A stretch of 64,000 nucleotides of DNA, from assembly GCF_019458805.1 (NCBI RefSeq), contig NZ_JAIBOA010000006.1, forward strand, positions 186,001-250,000. The letters run 5' to 3'. The notes beneath the pieces were generated by a model, which was not told the origin of the DNA, did no database searches, and saw only the letters and a list, made by a program, of their open reading frames with translations. Positions 17,681 to 27,530 of this stretch are shown here, one piece after another. Source of the DNA: Actinomadura parmotrematis (GTDB taxonomy: Bacteria > Actinomycetota > Actinomycetes > Streptosporangiales > Streptosporangiaceae). Both the position numbers and the translations under genes were made by a program. Position 1 is the stretch's first letter. Each line of letters opens with the position of its first letter.

Positions 17681-19345
17681 TCACCCGGAGGCGGGCGCCG
17701 CCCCCGTTCCGGACCCGCCCGGCCCGTCGCCGAGCCCGAGGAGCTCCACCGCCTCGGCCCGCATCTGCACCTTGCGGACCTTGCCGGTGACCGTCATCGG
17801 GAACGCGTCCACCAGGTGCACGTACCTGGGGATCTTGTAGTGCGCGAGGCGGTCCCGGCAGAACGCGCGCACCGCGTCGGCGGTGAGCGGCTCGGCGCCG
17901 TCGCGCAGCCGCACCCACGCCATCAGCTCCTCCCCGTACACGGCGTCCGGGACGCCGATGACCTGCGCGTCCACGACGTCGGGGTGGGTGTGGAGGAACT
18001 CCTCGACCTCGCGCGGGTAGACGTTCTCGCCGCCCCGGATCACCATGTCCTTGATCCGCCCGGTGATCGAGACGTACCCGTCGGCGTCCATGACCGCCAG
18101 GTCGCCGGTGTGCATCCAGCGGGCCGCGTCGATCACCTCGGCCGTCTTCGCCGGCTCGTCCCAGTAGCCGAGCATCACCGAGTAGCCGCGGGTGCAGAGC
18201 TCGCCGGGCTCGCCGCGCGGGACGGCCGCCCCCGTCGCCGGGTCGACGACCTTCACCTCCAGGTGCGGGTGAACCGTCCCGACGGTCGACACGCGCCGGT
18301 CCAGCGAGTCGCCCGCGCGGGTCTGGGTGGACACCGGGGACGTCTCGGTCATGCCGTAGCAGATCGTCACCTCGGCCATCCCCATCCGCTCGATGACCTG
18401 CTTCATCACCTCGACCGGGCACGGCGACCCGGCCATGATCCCGGTGCGCAGCGCGGACAGGTCGCGGTCGCCGAACGAGGGGTCGTTCAGCATCGCGATG
18501 AACATCGTCGGCACCCCGTACAGCGAGGTGCACGCCTCGGCCTCGGCGGCGGCGAGCGTCGCCGCCGCGTCGAACCCGGGCGCGGGGACGACGACGCACG
18601 CGCCGTGGCTGGTCGCCGCGAGGTTGCCCATCACCATGCCGAAGCAGTGGTAGAAGGGCACCGGGACGCAGATCCGGTCCTCGGCGTCGTAGCCGCAGGT
18701 CTCGCCGACGAAGAAGCCGTTGTTCAGGATGTTGTGGTGGGAGAGCGTGGCGCCCTTCGGGAAGCCCGTCGTGCCGCTCGTGTACTGGATGTTGATCGGG
18801 TCGTCGGCGCCGAGCGCGGCGCCCGCCGCGGCGAGCGCCGCCGGGTCGCCGGCGCGGCCGTCGTCGACCAGCGCGTCCCAGGACTCCTCGCCGAGCAGCA
18901 CGACGTCGTCCAGCGCGGGGCAGCGGCCCCGCACCTGCTCGATCATCGCGGCGTAGTCGGAGGTCTTGAACGACGGCGCGGCGACGAGCGTGCGGACGCC
19001 CGCCTGGTTCAGCACGAACTCCAGCTCGTGCACCCGGTAGGCGGGGTTGATCGTGACGAGGATCGCGCCGATCTTGGCGGTGGCGTACTGGACGAGGAAC
19101 CACTCGGCGCGGTTCGGCGCCCAGATCCCGACCCGGTCGCCCTTGGCGACGCCGCGCGCGAGCAGGCCGAGCGCGACGGCGTCCACGTCGGCGGCGAGCT
19201 GCGCGTAGCTCCAGCGGCGGCCCGTCTCGCACTCCACGAGCGCGTCCCGGTCGGGGAACGCCGCGACCGTCCGGTCCAGGTTCGCGCCGATCGTCTCCCC
19301 GAGCAGCGGCACCGCCGAGGTGCCGGAGGCGTACGACAGGCTCAC
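17681..19345 (-). CDS. Fatty-acyl-CoA synthetase (AMP-binding)
   Basis: A 554-residue ANL enzyme activating a carboxylic acid with ATP and CoA. It has the P-loop-like [11 protein letters not shown], a core [11 protein letters not shown], the hinge [11 protein letters not shown] and the catalytic lysine in [10 protein letters not shown]. The length and the N terminus ([20 protein letters not shown]) match medium- to long-chain fatty-acid ligases. GTG start at 19343-19345 overlaps the stop of the upstream synthetase by 4 bases (GTGA) with GGAGAG nearby. The tandem pair probably acts on different chain types in one catabolic route. Confidence 0.9.
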   Translation of the reverse strand: MSLSYASGTSAVPLLGETIGANLDRTVAAFPDRDALVECETGRRWSYAQLAADVDAVALGLLARGVAKGDRVGIWAPNRAEWFLVQYATAKIGAILVTINPAYRVHELEFVLNQAGVRTLVAAPSFKTSDYAAMIEQVRGRCPALDDVVLLGEESWDALVDDGRAGDPAALAAAGAALGADDPINIQYTSGTTGFPKGATLSHHNILNNGFFVGETCGYDAEDRICVPVPFYHCFGMVMGNLAATSHGACVVVPAPGFDAAATLAAAEAEACTSLYGVPTMFIAMLNDPSFGDRDLSALRTGIMAGSPCPVEVMKQVIERMGMAEVTICYGMTETSPVSTQTRAGDSLDRRVSTVGTVHPHLEVKVVDPATGAAVPRGEPGELCTRGYSVMLGYWDEPAKTAEVIDAARWMHTGDLAVMDADGYVSITGRIKDMVIRGGENVYPREVEEFLHTHPDVVDAQVIGVPDAVYGEELMAWVRLRDGAEPLTADAVRAFCRDRLAHYKIPRYVHLVDAFPMTVTGKVRKVQMRAEAVELLGLGDGPGGSGTGAAPASG

Positions 19346-21024
19346 AGCAGCTCTCCTTCCCTGAACTCGCCCTCCGGCCGGGCCTCCTCGTGCGGGTGCT
19401 TGTCCACCTCGGCCGCCCGCAGCTCGACGCGGCGGATCTTGCCCGAGACGGTCTTCGGCAGCTCGCCGAACTCCAGCAGCCGGACCCGCTTGTAGGCCGA
19501 CAGCTCCGCCCGGCTGTGCGCGAAGATCGACGCGGCGGTGGCGGCGTCCGGCGCCCAGCCCGCCGCGAGCGTCACGTACGCCTTCGGCACCGCGAGCCGC
19601 ACCGGGTCCGGCGACGGCACGACGGCGGCCTCGGCGACCGCCGGGTGCTCGATCAGCACGCTCTCCAGCTCGAACGGCGAGATCTTGTAGTCGGACGCCT
19701 TGAACACGTCGTCGGCGCGGCCGACGTAGGTGATGTAGCCGGCGGCGTCGCGCGACCCGATGTCGCCGGTGCGGTAGTAGCCGCCCGCGGTCGCCTCGGC
19801 GGTCCGCTCGGGGTCGCCGTGGTAGCCGGTCATGAGGCCGAGCGGCCGCTCCCGCAGGTCGATCGCGATCTCGCCCTCGTCGCCGGGCCGCCCGGTGACC
19901 GGGTCGAGCAGCGCGATGGTGTAGCCGGGCACCGCCCGGCCCATCGAGCCGGGCTTCACCGGCTGCCCGGGGGTGTTGGCGATCTGCACGGTCGTCTCGG
20001 TCTGCCCGAAGCCGTCCCGGACGGTGACGCCCCACGCCTCCCGGACCCGCTCGATCACCTCGGGGTTCAGCGGCTCGCCCGCCGCGACGACCTCGCGCGG
20101 CGGGGTGCGCAGCGCGCCGAGGTCGGCCTGGATCAGCATCCGCCACACCGTCGGCGGCGCGCAGAAGCTCGTGACGCCGCACCGCTCCATCTCGCCGAGC
20201 AGCCGCGCGGCGTCGAACCGCGTGTAGTTGTGCACGAACACGCACGCCTCGGCGTTCCACGGCGCGAACACGTTGCTCCACGCGTGCTTGGCCCAGCCGG
20301 GCGAGGAGATGTTCAGGTGCACGTCGCCGGGCCGCAGGCCGAGCCAGTACATCGTGGACAGGTGCCCGACCGGGTAGGACGCGTGGGTGTGCTCGACGAG
20401 CTTCGGCCGCGCGGTCGTCCCGGAGGTGAAGTAGAGCAGCAGCGGGTCGGTCGCGAGCGTCACCCCGTAGTGGGTGAACTCGGTGTCCTCGCCGTAGGCG
20501 TCGTCGTGGCGCAGCCAGCCGTCGACGGGCTCGCCGACGGCGACGCGCGTGTAGTCGCCGGGGATGGCGGCGAACTTGGCGGCCGCGCCCGACTCGGCGA
20601 TGACGTGCCCGGCGCCGCCGCGGTCGAGGCGGTCGCGCAGGTCGGCCTCGCCGAGCAGCGGCGTGCAGGGGATGACGACGGCGCCGAGCTTCATCGCGGC
20701 GAGCAGCGTCTCCCACAGCTCGACCCGGTTGCCGAGCATGACGACGATCCGGTCTCCCCGCCGGACCCCCGCCGCCCGCAGCCGGTTGGCGACCTGCGCG
20801 GACCGGCGGGACAGGTCGGCGAAGGAGTACCGCGCCTCGCTCCCGTCCTCCTCGACGATCCACAGCGCGGGCCGGTCGTTGCCGCGCGCGATCGCGTCGA
20901 ACCAGTCCAGCGCCCAGTTGAACCCGGTGAGCACCGGCCAGCGGAACTCCTCCCGCGCCCCCGCGAGGTCCTCCCGGTGGGCGAGCAGCAGATCCCGGGC
21001 CGCCCGGAACTCGACTCCCGGCAT
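19342..21024 (-). CDS. Acyl-CoA synthetase (AMP-binding), second of tandem pair
   Basis: A 560-residue ANL ligase with [21 protein letters not shown], the hinge-region motif [14 protein letters not shown] and the catalytic lysine in [11 protein letters not shown]. The central part ([18 protein letters not shown]) is typical of medium-chain acyl/acetoacetyl-like ligases rather than FadD types. ATG at 21024 is preceded by GAGGAGGAG, which decides the start over a longer frame. It is translationally coupled to the next synthetase gene (GTGA overlap). The substrate is not determined. Confidence 0.88.
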   Translation of the reverse strand: MPGVEFRAARDLLLAHREDLAGAREEFRWPVLTGFNWALDWFDAIARGNDRPALWIVEEDGSEARYSFADLSRRSAQVANRLRAAGVRRGDRIVVMLGNRVELWETLLAAMKLGAVVIPCTPLLGEADLRDRLDRGGAGHVIAESGAAAKFAAIPGDYTRVAVGEPVDGWLRHDDAYGEDTEFTHYGVTLATDPLLLYFTSGTTARPKLVEHTHASYPVGHLSTMYWLGLRPGDVHLNISSPGWAKHAWSNVFAPWNAEACVFVHNYTRFDAARLLGEMERCGVTSFCAPPTVWRMLIQADLGALRTPPREVVAAGEPLNPEVIERVREAWGVTVRDGFGQTETTVQIANTPGQPVKPGSMGRAVPGYTIALLDPVTGRPGDEGEIAIDLRERPLGLMTGYHGDPERTAEATAGGYYRTGDIGSRDAAGYITYVGRADDVFKASDYKISPFELESVLIEHPAVAEAAVVPSPDPVRLAVPKAYVTLAAGWAPDAATAASIFAHSRAELSAYKRVRLLEFGELPKTVSGKIRRVELRAAEVDKHPHEEARPEGEFREGELL

Positions 21025-21112
21025 GCGCCTCCTCCTCTCCTCGGCACTGCTACGCCGATCTTCGGGAGCCGCTGTGACCCACGCCACCCCCGGACGGGGG
21101 TGGGCGGCGCGG

Positions 21113-21475
21113 TCAGGGCGTCCAGGCGGCGACGAGGGCGAGCAGGCCGGGGAAGCGCGCCTCCAGGTCGTCCACCCGGACGTGGCTGCGCCGCTCCAGG
21201 CCGTACTGGCGCTGCCGGATCAGGCCGGCGGCGCGCAGCGCCTTGAAGTGGTGGGTGAGCGAGGACTTCGGCCGGTCGAACCCGAACCAGCCGCAGGTGT
21301 GGTCGTACTCCTGCGCGCCGAGCAGCAGGCGCTGCACGATCGTCAGCCGCAGCGGGTCGCTCAGCGCGCCGAGGACGGTCTCCAGGCGCAGCTCGGCGCG
21401 GGCCGGCTCGGGCAGCGGGGCGGGCGCGTCCGGCGGGACGGGGAGCGGGGCGGGCCAGGTCGTCATGCGCCCCAT
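21113..21475 (-). CDS. ArsR family winged-helix repressor
   Basis: A 120-residue ArsR-type regulator (ALSDPLRLTIVQRLLLG; recognition helix KSSLTHHFKALRAAGLIRQR; wing RRSHVRVDD). It contains one Cys-Gly-Trp segment but no classic ELCVCDL metal site, so a non-metal ligand is possible. Two starts are possible: ATG at 21475, or ATG three codons later with GGGG upstream. It is divergent from an MFS gene, and three operator-like repeats lie between the starts. It is paralogous in organisation to the pair at 32257/32644. Confidence 0.88.
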   Translation of the reverse strand: MGRMTTWPAPLPVPPDAPAPLPEPARAELRLETVLGALSDPLRLTIVQRLLLGAQEYDHTCGWFGFDRPKSSLTHHFKALRAAGLIRQRQYGLERRSHVRVDDLEARFPGLLALVAAWTP

Positions 21476-21476
21476 G

Positions 21477-21541
21477 GTACGAGTTTTCTCGAACTGCTGT
21501 TATGTTCGACTCCGTTCGTACAAGTACGACTCTGCTCGAAC
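21477..21541. promoter_or_regulatory. Three operator copies GTWCGA-N6-TCGWAC between arsR and MFS genes
   Basis: Three 18-bp elements are present: 21477-21494 (GTACGA-N6-TCGAAC), 21504-21521 (the same in inverted orientation, GTTCGA-N6-TCGTAC) and 21524-21541 (GTACGA-N6-TCGAAC). They span the divergent promoter region and probably bind the ArsR protein. The same half-sites occur at 32608-32656 before the second ArsR/MFS pair. Confidence 0.65.
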
Positions 21542-21551
21542 TGGAGCGCCC

Positions 21552-22712
21552 ATGCTGCGCAAGGCCCCCGCCCCCCATCCGGCCCTCGTCTGGGCCGCCG
21601 CCTGGCCCGTCACCGCCGTCTTCACGCTGTCGAACGCCGCGACGCCGCTCTACCCGGCCTGGCGCGCCCGGATGGGGCTGTCCGCCGGGACGATGACGCT
21701 GGTCTTCGCCGCCTACATCGCCGCGCTCGTCGCGTCCCTGCTCGTCGCGGGCGTCGCCGCCGACCGGCTCGGCCGCCGCCGCGTCCTGCTGCCCGCGCTC
21801 GGCCTCGCCCTCATCGCCGCCGCGCTGTTCGGGACGGCGCCGTCGGTCGCCGCGCTGATCGCGGCCCGGCTGCTGTCGGGCGCCGCCGTCGGCGCGGCCG
21901 TCTCGGCGGGCATGGCGGCCGTCACCGACGCCGCCGCGCCCGGCCGCGAGCGGCGCGCGGCGCTCGCGGCGTCGGCGGCGATGGTGCTCGGCGCCGGCAC
22001 CGGGCCGCTGCTCGCCGGGCTGCTCGGCGAGCGCGTGTTCTGGCTGGAGCTGGCGCTGCTCGCCTCCGCCGTCGCCGTCGTGCTGCGCCTGCCCGCCCGC
22101 CCCGGGCACGGCGGGACGGGCTCCTGGATCCGCGTCCCGCGCGTCCCCGCCGGGAACCGCGGGCGCCTCGCCGCCGGCATCGGCGTGTTCGGGCCCGGCA
22201 TCACCGCGACCTCGTTCGTGCTGTCGCTCATGCCGTCGCTGCTCGCCGACCTGCTCGGCTCCGCCGACCGCCTGCTGGCGGGCGGCATCGCCTTCGCGAC
22301 CTTCGGGACGGCGACCGCCGTCCAGTTCGCGGTGCGCGGCCGCGCCGCCCGCACCGTCCTGCTGCTCGGCGCCGCGGCCACGTCCGCGGCGATGCTCGCG
22401 CTGCTCGCCGCCGTCGGGCTGCGGTCGGTGACCGCGCTGCTCGCCGCCGGGCTCCTCGCGGGCGCGGGGCAGGGCCTCGGCCAGCTCGGCGGGCTGTCGC
22501 TGCTGAACGCGCACGTCCCGGCCGCCCGCCTCGCCGAGGCCAACGCCGCCCTGAACATCGGCGGCTACCTGCCCGCCGGGACGCTGCCCGTCGCCACCGG
22601 CTACCTCGGCGACGCGGCCGGCCTGCCCGCCGCCGTGACGGTGTTCGCCGCGGCCGTCCTCGCCCTCGCGCTCGCCTGGCCGCTGCTCGGCGCCCGCACC
22701 CTGCGGGACTGA
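21552..22712 (+). CDS. MFS transporter (12-TM drug efflux type)
   Basis: A 386-residue major facilitator with about 12 membrane helices. The loop 2-3 signature GVAADRLGRRRVLL follows TM2, and the GTGPLLAGLL motif C-like segment is in TM5. It is likely a proton-driven exporter of small molecules, placed under control of the divergent ArsR repressor. ATG at 21552 with GGAG 5 bases upstream; the longer frame runs back over the operator region and the ArsR gene and is not used. The substrate is unknown. Confidence 0.88.
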   Translation: MLRKAPAPHPALVWAAAWPVTAVFTLSNAATPLYPAWRARMGLSAGTMTLVFAAYIAALVASLLVAGVAADRLGRRRVLLPALGLALIAAALFGTAPSVAALIAARLLSGAAVGAAVSAGMAAVTDAAAPGRERRAALAASAAMVLGAGTGPLLAGLLGERVFWLELALLASAVAVVLRLPARPGHGGTGSWIRVPRVPAGNRGRLAAGIGVFGPGITATSFVLSLMPSLLADLLGSADRLLAGGIAFATFGTATAVQFAVRGRAARTVLLLGAAATSAAMLALLAAVGLRSVTALLAAGLLAGAGQGLGQLGGLSLLNAHVPAARLAEANAALNIGGYLPAGTLPVATGYLGDAAGLPAAVTVFAAAVLALALAWPLLGARTLRD

Positions 22713-22716
22713 GCGG

Positions 22717-24423
22717 TCAGCGGGCCGCCCAGGCGGCGAGCGCCGCCGAGATCGGCTCCGGCTTCCCGTCGTTCTGGACGGCGGACGCGGTGAGGACGTC
22801 CAGGTGCTGGTAGCCGGCCGCGACGACGTCGCCGGGCCGCGTGCCGCTCGTCAGGCTCACGCCGTCGCCCGCCTCCAGGTTCAGCGTCGGGTTCGCGGCG
22901 ACGCCGCCGGTGTGGACGGCGCCGTCCGCGACGCCCGGCGCGGACGCCAGCGCGATGTCGGTGACGATCCTGGTCGGGAAGTAGTCCTCGGTGAAGTCCA
23001 GCGGGTGCTCCGACAGGCTGCGCGCCAGCTCGCCGATGTCGGTGACCTCCTTGGCGGGCGTGGTGAACGGCTTGCCGCTCTTGGAGACGTAGGGCAGGCC
23101 CGCGACGTCGTCGTAGTTCCGCCATCCGTAGAGGGGGCCGTTCGGCTCGTCGGGGATGGCCTTCTGCTCGGTGCCGAGCAGGTTGCGGAACACCCCGAGG
23201 CCGGCCTGCGCGAGGTCGTTCGGGACGGGGAAGTCCTTGTCGACGATCCTGCCGCCGTCGAAGAACCCGACGCTGGCCTGGATGAACGCGAGCGGCTCGG
23301 AGTCGTCGTCCATCAGGCCGCCGAGCGCGGCGGCGTTGGTGAACTTGAAGTCCTGCACGCGCGGGCTGCCCTTGGCGAACGTCGCGAGGTCCTTGGAGAA
23401 CAGGAACCGGTAGGTCGTGTCGGTGTTGAAGCTCGACGGGACGTAGCTGGCGAGGTCGGACAGGCCGCCGGGGGACAGGCGCGCGGCGAGGCCCGCGATC
23501 GACAGCAGCGTCATCGTCTCGGTGTTGATGAGGGCGGGCGCCGACAGCGTCCGCGGCACGATCCCCGTGTCCAGGCCGGTCCGCACCGCGTCCGCGCCGA
23601 ACTTGATGGCGGGCACGAGGTCGGTCGGGACCTGCCCGAACGGGTCGGTCTGGACGCGGGTGTCGAGCGCGAAGTAGCCGCCGCACTGGTTGTAGCCGGC
23701 GTCGGCGGTGGTGGCGGGGTTCCCGTCGAAGTCCCAGTCGGCGAAGTAGCCGGTGATGATGCCGCCGAGGGAGTGCCCGCCGCACCGCACCTTCCGCTTG
23801 CGGAGCGGCTGGTTCGGCAGCTCGGCGGCGAGCAGGTCGTACTGGTCGCGGACGGTCTGCTCCAGCCCGACGTTCTGCAGCCACTTCACCTGGTCGTTGG
23901 ACTGGAACCCGGCGAACCTGTGCCCGTCCACCTCGCGCTGCCGGTAGTAGTAGTCGACCGCGACGTGGGTGTCCTTGGCGGCGAGGCCCGCGAGGACGCC
24001 GCTGTTGTCCTCCAGGCAGTTCGAGCGCCGGTCCAGCGCCCAGAACTCGATGTGACTCCCGGCCGCCGCCGCTTTCGCGACGGTGTTGCGCGCGACGCTG
24101 TCGAAGGCGCCCGCGCCTTCCAGGATGCCGGGCTGCGCGACGAGGATCCGGTCCGCGTCGGCCGAGGCCGCCGGCCCGTCCTTGGACCGGAACCGCAGGT
24201 AGGACAGGTAGTCGCAGGCCGCCGGGTGCGCTCCGGCGGACGCCGGCAGCGGCACCCGGAGCCGCACCGCCGTCTCGGCGACCGAGGTCACCGGCGACGT
24301 GGACGCGACGGGCGTCTCGGTGCGGTCCGCCGCGGCCTGCGGGGCCGCCCGCACGGGCGCGACGGCCGCGGCGAGGGCGAGCGCGGCTCCGCCGAGGACG
24401 GCGGCGGGCTTCCAGGGACTCAT
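22717..24423 (-). CDS. Secreted alpha/beta-hydrolase-like protein
   Basis: A 568-residue exported protein. The N-terminal signal peptide (about residues 1-27, cleavage near VRAAP) is followed by a long domain with the nucleophile elbow GGHSLGG near residue 215, typical of serine lipases/esterases. Downstream segments with DFDGNPAT and several Asp/His residues could provide the rest of the triad. Large actinobacterial secreted proteins of this size and layout are usually annotated only as hypothetical or esterase-like. ATG at 24423 is preferred (GGAGG 8 bases upstream) over an adjacent GTG. No substrate can be assigned. Confidence 0.7.
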   Translation of the reverse strand: MSPWKPAAVLGGAALALAAAVAPVRAAPQAAADRTETPVASTSPVTSVAETAVRLRVPLPASAGAHPAACDYLSYLRFRSKDGPAASADADRILVAQPGILEGAGAFDSVARNTVAKAAAAGSHIEFWALDRRSNCLEDNSGVLAGLAAKDTHVAVDYYYRQREVDGHRFAGFQSNDQVKWLQNVGLEQTVRDQYDLLAAELPNQPLRKRKVRCGGHSLGGIITGYFADWDFDGNPATTADAGYNQCGGYFALDTRVQTDPFGQVPTDLVPAIKFGADAVRTGLDTGIVPRTLSAPALINTETMTLLSIAGLAARLSPGGLSDLASYVPSSFNTDTTYRFLFSKDLATFAKGSPRVQDFKFTNAAALGGLMDDDSEPLAFIQASVGFFDGGRIVDKDFPVPNDLAQAGLGVFRNLLGTEQKAIPDEPNGPLYGWRNYDDVAGLPYVSKSGKPFTTPAKEVTDIGELARSLSEHPLDFTEDYFPTRIVTDIALASAPGVADGAVHTGGVAANPTLNLEAGDGVSLTSGTRPGDVVAAGYQHLDVLTASAVQNDGKPEPISAALAAWAAR

Positions 24424-24722
24424 CACGATCTCCTCCAGGCGCTTGCGGAGAACGATGGACCCCCCGCCCGCGCGGCCGCTAGCCTCCCGGCGCGCAAGAA
24501 CGCCCCGGCGGGTTGTGCGCCAGGGACGAAGGGGCGGCGCGACGGGGCGCGGCGAGCTGCGACAGATGTCGTCCTCGCGGTCCGATCGCGCGGGTCCGGC
24601 GTCCCCGATACCGTCTGACCGGTCCGGGGTCCGGGAATCGGGAACCGGGGTCGATACTGGAGGCGTTCAGTGCGGGGCGAACCCCCGCGCGGCGGCGGAC
24701 TCGGTCTTGCGAAGGGACCTAC

Positions 24723-25490
24723 ATGACGAGTGAGGACCGGGAGGTCGCGACGGCCGGCGAGCCGGACGGGCCGGCGGGGGACGACGGCGCCCGCGACGGC
24801 GCGGCGGACGGCGCCGCGGCGGAGCCGGAGGAGGCGGCCGAGCCGAAGAGGAAGCGGCCGTTCTGGCAGGAGCTGCCGGTCCTGATCTTCATCGCGCTGG
24901 CGCTGGCGCTGCTGATCAAGGCGTTCGCCGTGCAGGCGTTCTACATCCCCTCGGAGTCGATGCAGAACACCCTCATGGTCGGCGACCGGGTGCTGGTCAA
25001 CAAGATCGTCTACCACACCCGGGACATCGAGCGCGGCGACGTCATCGTGTTCCGCGGCCCCGAGTCGTGGGGCGTGGAGGTGCCGCAGCACTACGGCAAC
25101 CCCGTGTCCAAGGCGCTGCACACCGTCGGCGGCTGGTTCGGCGTCGCCAACGGCGAGAAGGACTACATCAAGCGCGTCATCGGCGTCCCCGGCGACCACG
25201 TGACGTGCGCGGGCGACGGCGCCCCGATCGTCGTCAACGGCACGCCGCTGAAGGAGACGTCCTACCTGTACCCGGGCAACACGCCGTCGGACACCAAGTT
25301 CGACATCACCGTCCCGCCCGGCCGCCTGTGGGTGATGGGCGACCACCGCGCCGACTCGGCCGACTCGCGCTCCCACCAGGACGGCCCGGACGGCGGCACG
25401 ATCCCCGAGAAGAACGTCATCGGCCGCGCCTTCGTGGTCGTCTGGCCGTTCGGCGACGCCAAGACGCTGCCGATCCCGAAGACGTCCTGA
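24723..25490 (+). CDS. lepB: Signal peptidase I
   Basis: A 255-residue type I signal peptidase that cleaves Sec and Tat signal peptides at the outer face of the membrane. An acidic cytoplasmic N terminus of about 45 residues precedes one membrane helix (LPVLIFIALALALLIKAFAV). The catalytic Ser79 is in PSESMQNTL and the general-base Lys150 in DYIKRVIGVPGD. Box E appears as VMGDHRADSADSR. ATG at 24723 follows AAGGGA. It is monocistronic here, bounded by a strong terminator, and is not in the usual rplS-rnhB context, so it may be one of several paralogues. Confidence 0.93.
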   Translation: MTSEDREVATAGEPDGPAGDDGARDGAADGAAAEPEEAAEPKRKRPFWQELPVLIFIALALALLIKAFAVQAFYIPSESMQNTLMVGDRVLVNKIVYHTRDIERGDVIVFRGPESWGVEVPQHYGNPVSKALHTVGGWFGVANGEKDYIKRVIGVPGDHVTCAGDGAPIVVNGTPLKETSYLYPGNTPSDTKFDITVPPGRLWVMGDHRADSADSRSHQDGPDGGTIPEKNVIGRAFVVVWPFGDAKTLPIPKTS

Positions 25491-25533
25491 CCGGGCCCGG
25501 CGCCCGCCTCCGCGCGGCGGGCGCCGGGCCCGG
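25491..25533. terminator. Bidirectional 18-bp terminator hairpin after lepB
   Basis: A perfect 18-bp GC stem with a 7-base loop starts right after the lepB stop codon and ends 4 bases before the stop of the convergent copC gene. Arms begin CCGGGCCCGG and end CCGGGCCCGG. It probably stops both transcripts. Confidence 0.75.
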
Positions 25534-25536
25534 CGC

Positions 25537-26052
25537 TCAGGCGGCCCGCCGGCGCCGCAGCGCGGCGGCGCCGCCCGCGACCGCCGCGACCGCGGCGGCG
25601 CCGAGGCCGATCCACAGCCAGCCCGCCGAGCCCGACCCCGAGTCCGCCCGCGCGGCCGGGGACGGCGCCGCCGCGGCGGGCGCGGCGGTGCCGGTGGAGC
25701 CCGTCACGGTGAACGGGTACGTCCCGGTGACGGGGTGCCCGTCGGTCGCGACGACCCGCCAGCCGACCTTGTAGGCGCCGTTCGGCAGCGTCCCGGTGAT
25801 CGGGACGGTGACGACGTTGTCGACCGCGTGCGCGGCGCCCGCCGACGACAGCCGGGTGCCGCCCGCGTCCAGCAGCACGACCTGCGGCAGCATCACCGGG
25901 TCGGCGTAGGTCAGCGTGATCTTCGCGGGGGGCGCCACCGCCGCCCCGGCCGCCGGGTCGGCCGACTTCAGCGTGGTGTGCGCCGACGCGGGCGCGGCGG
26001 GCAGCAGCGCCGCCGCCCCGGCGAGGACGGCGACGGCGGCCGCTCGCCTCAC
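25537..26052 (-). CDS. copC: CopC domain copper-resistance protein
   Basis: A 171-residue exported CopC-like protein. The signal peptide ends at SAHTTL, so the mature N terminus would begin with the copper-ligand histidine. The domain shows ADPAAGAAV, LTYADPV and GWRVVATDGHPVTGTYPF with the second conserved His. A C-terminal membrane helix and RRRR anchor follow. GTG start at 26050-26052 overlaps the stop of the YcnI gene by 4 bases, so the two are co-translated. It likely binds copper on the outer face of the membrane and hands it to an importer or oxidase assembly; no CopD is adjacent. Confidence 0.87.
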   Translation of the reverse strand: MRRAAAVAVLAGAAALLPAAPASAHTTLKSADPAAGAAVAPPAKITLTYADPVMLPQVVLLDAGGTRLSSAGAAHAVDNVVTVPITGTLPNGAYKVGWRVVATDGHPVTGTYPFTVTGSTGTAAPAAAAPSPAARADSGSGSAGWLWIGLGAAAVAAVAGGAAALRRRRAA

Positions 26053-26765
26053 GACCCGCTCCGCGCGCTCCGGGCGCGGCTCAGGCCGAACGCGCCGACG
26101 CCGATCCCGACGACGCCGGCGGCGATGCCGAGGCCGCCGAGCAGCCGCGCCGTCCCATCGTCGGCCTTGCCGCCGCCGCCGTCCTTGGTGGCGGTGAGCA
26201 CGGCGGGCTCGGCGTCGCCGGTCCCCTTCGGGGTGAGGGCGAGGACGGGCGCGGGGTGCTCGGGCTCCTCCTGGCCGGGCGCCTGCGCCTCGTTCCACTT
26301 CACGACCTCGCCGCCGCTGTAGGTCTGCTCGGCGGGGAAGGCGATCTCCTTGACGTCGGTCGGCAGCGGGCCGAGCGAGACGTCGAACTCCTGGAACTGG
26401 CCGGGGTCGATCCTCCCGCCGGACCAGGTGATCCGCGTGACGGCCTCGGTGAGCTCGCTGCCCTCGGCCTGCACCGGCTTCTTCAGCTTGGACTTGGTGA
26501 CCTGCACCGTCCAGCCGGGCACCGGCCGCACCGACACGAACGCGATCGGGTGGTCGGCGGGCAGGTTCACGACGAGCTTGGTGGTGCCGGCGTCGTCCCG
26601 CTCGTTCGGGACGCGGAACGACACCTTGGTGAAGCCGCCCTGCTCGGCCGTGCCGGGGTTGACGGTGACGTGCGCGAGCGCGGCGGGCGCGAGCCCGAGG
26701 ACGGTGGCGGCGGTGAGCGCGGCGACCGTGGTGGACCGGCGCGTGGTGATGCGGCGTGCGGACAT
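26049..26765 (-). CDS. YcnI family copper-binding protein (DUF1775)
   Basis: A 238-residue exported protein. After the signal peptide the mature chain starts HVTVNPGTAEQGGF, the conserved YcnI N terminus whose histidine binds Cu(II). Conserved segments include SFRVPNERDDAGT and the Trp-containing PVPGWTVQV. A C-terminal membrane helix (LLGGLGIAAGVVGIGVGAFGL) anchors it. GGAG lies 8 bases before the ATG. It forms an operon with copC (GTGA overlap) and follows a small membrane protein gene, a standard actinobacterial copper module. Confidence 0.87.
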   Translation of the reverse strand: MSARRITTRRSTTVAALTAATVLGLAPAALAHVTVNPGTAEQGGFTKVSFRVPNERDDAGTTKLVVNLPADHPIAFVSVRPVPGWTVQVTKSKLKKPVQAEGSELTEAVTRITWSGGRIDPGQFQEFDVSLGPLPTDVKEIAFPAEQTYSGGEVVKWNEAQAPGQEEPEHPAPVLALTPKGTGDAEPAVLTATKDGGGGKADDGTARLLGGLGIAAGVVGIGVGAFGLSRARSARSGS

Positions 26766-26838
26766 GGGTGTTGCTCCGTTCGAGGCGTGCCGGAAGGGCC
26801 GGAGCGCCGGTGGTCGGCGTCCGGTGGTGCTTCGGCGC

Positions 26839-27417
26839 TCAGGCGAGCGCCCTCGAAGGAGCCGGCGGCCCCCGCCGCACGACCAGGTGCCGCAGCGCCC
26901 GGCGCACCGGGCGGGGAACGTCCGCGCCCGGCACGACCGGAGTACGGGCGGGCGGCGCGGGGGGTTCGGCGGCGACGAGCAGCCGCAGCGGGCGCGCGGC
27001 GATCCGCCGGGCCAGCGACCAGGCGGCCCGCTCGCCGCGCCGCAGCCACCACGCCGACACGGCGGCGGCGGCGACGTGCGCGAGCGTCATGGCGAGCCCG
27101 GACCCGTGGTGCGCGGCGGGCGCGTCCGCCGGGTGGTGCGCCATCAGCTCGGCCGGGGCGCTCGCGCTCGTGTAGAGGCTGTGCAGCGCGAACTGGCCGC
27201 CGAGCAGCCCGCCGAGGATGGTGCCGAGCGACCGCTCGTGCCCGGCGAGCGTCCCCGCCACCAGCAGCGTCCCGCCGAACCCGGCGAGCACGGCCCACGC
27301 CGGCACGGCGTCCGGGGACGCCAGGGCGTGGCCGAGCGTCGCGAGGACGACGCAGACGGCGGCGAACACCACCGCCCGGCCGGCTCGGGAGACGGGGCGC
27401 GGGGGCTGCGGGGACAT
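26839..27417 (-). CDS. Integral membrane protein linked to CopC/YcnI cluster
   Basis: A 192-residue membrane protein with about four hydrophobic helices (VVFAAVCVVLATLGHAL, AVLAGFGGTLLVAGTLAG, a segment near LGGLLGGQFAL, and TLAHVAAAAVSAWW). The intervening loop is His-rich (ELMAHHPADAPAAHHGSG), consistent with metal handling. The soluble C-terminal tail is Pro/Arg-rich. I do not recognise a named family, but such proteins commonly precede YcnI and CopC in actinobacteria. The ATG at 27417 was chosen; a GTG at 27456 would add 13 residues. Its promoter region faces the nrdAB leader. Confidence 0.7.
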   Translation of the reverse strand: MSPQPPRPVSRAGRAVVFAAVCVVLATLGHALASPDAVPAWAVLAGFGGTLLVAGTLAGHERSLGTILGGLLGGQFALHSLYTSASAPAELMAHHPADAPAAHHGSGLAMTLAHVAAAAVSAWWLRRGERAAWSLARRIAARPLRLLVAAEPPAPPARTPVVPGADVPRPVRRALRHLVVRRGPPAPSRALA

Positions 27418-27483
27418 GTCGGGGACATCGTCCCACCGGTCCCCGCCGGACTCCACCCCTACCCCGCCCCTACGGCGTGACGC

Positions 27484-27530
27484 GCCCTACATCTAGGGAT
27501 TGCGCCCGCGGGCCGGACTACATGTAGGGT
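27484..27530 (+). promoter_or_regulatory. Pair of NrdR-like boxes upstream of nrdAB
   Basis: Two palindromic elements with cores CTACATCTAG (27487-27496) and CTACATGTAG (27518-27527) lie exactly 31 bp apart, three helical turns, just before the riboswitch. The core pattern CWAyATnTWG and the spacing match NrdR box pairs known from streptomycete nrd promoters. NrdR repression of ribonucleotide reductase genes is established; the site itself is a prediction from sequence. Confidence 0.7.
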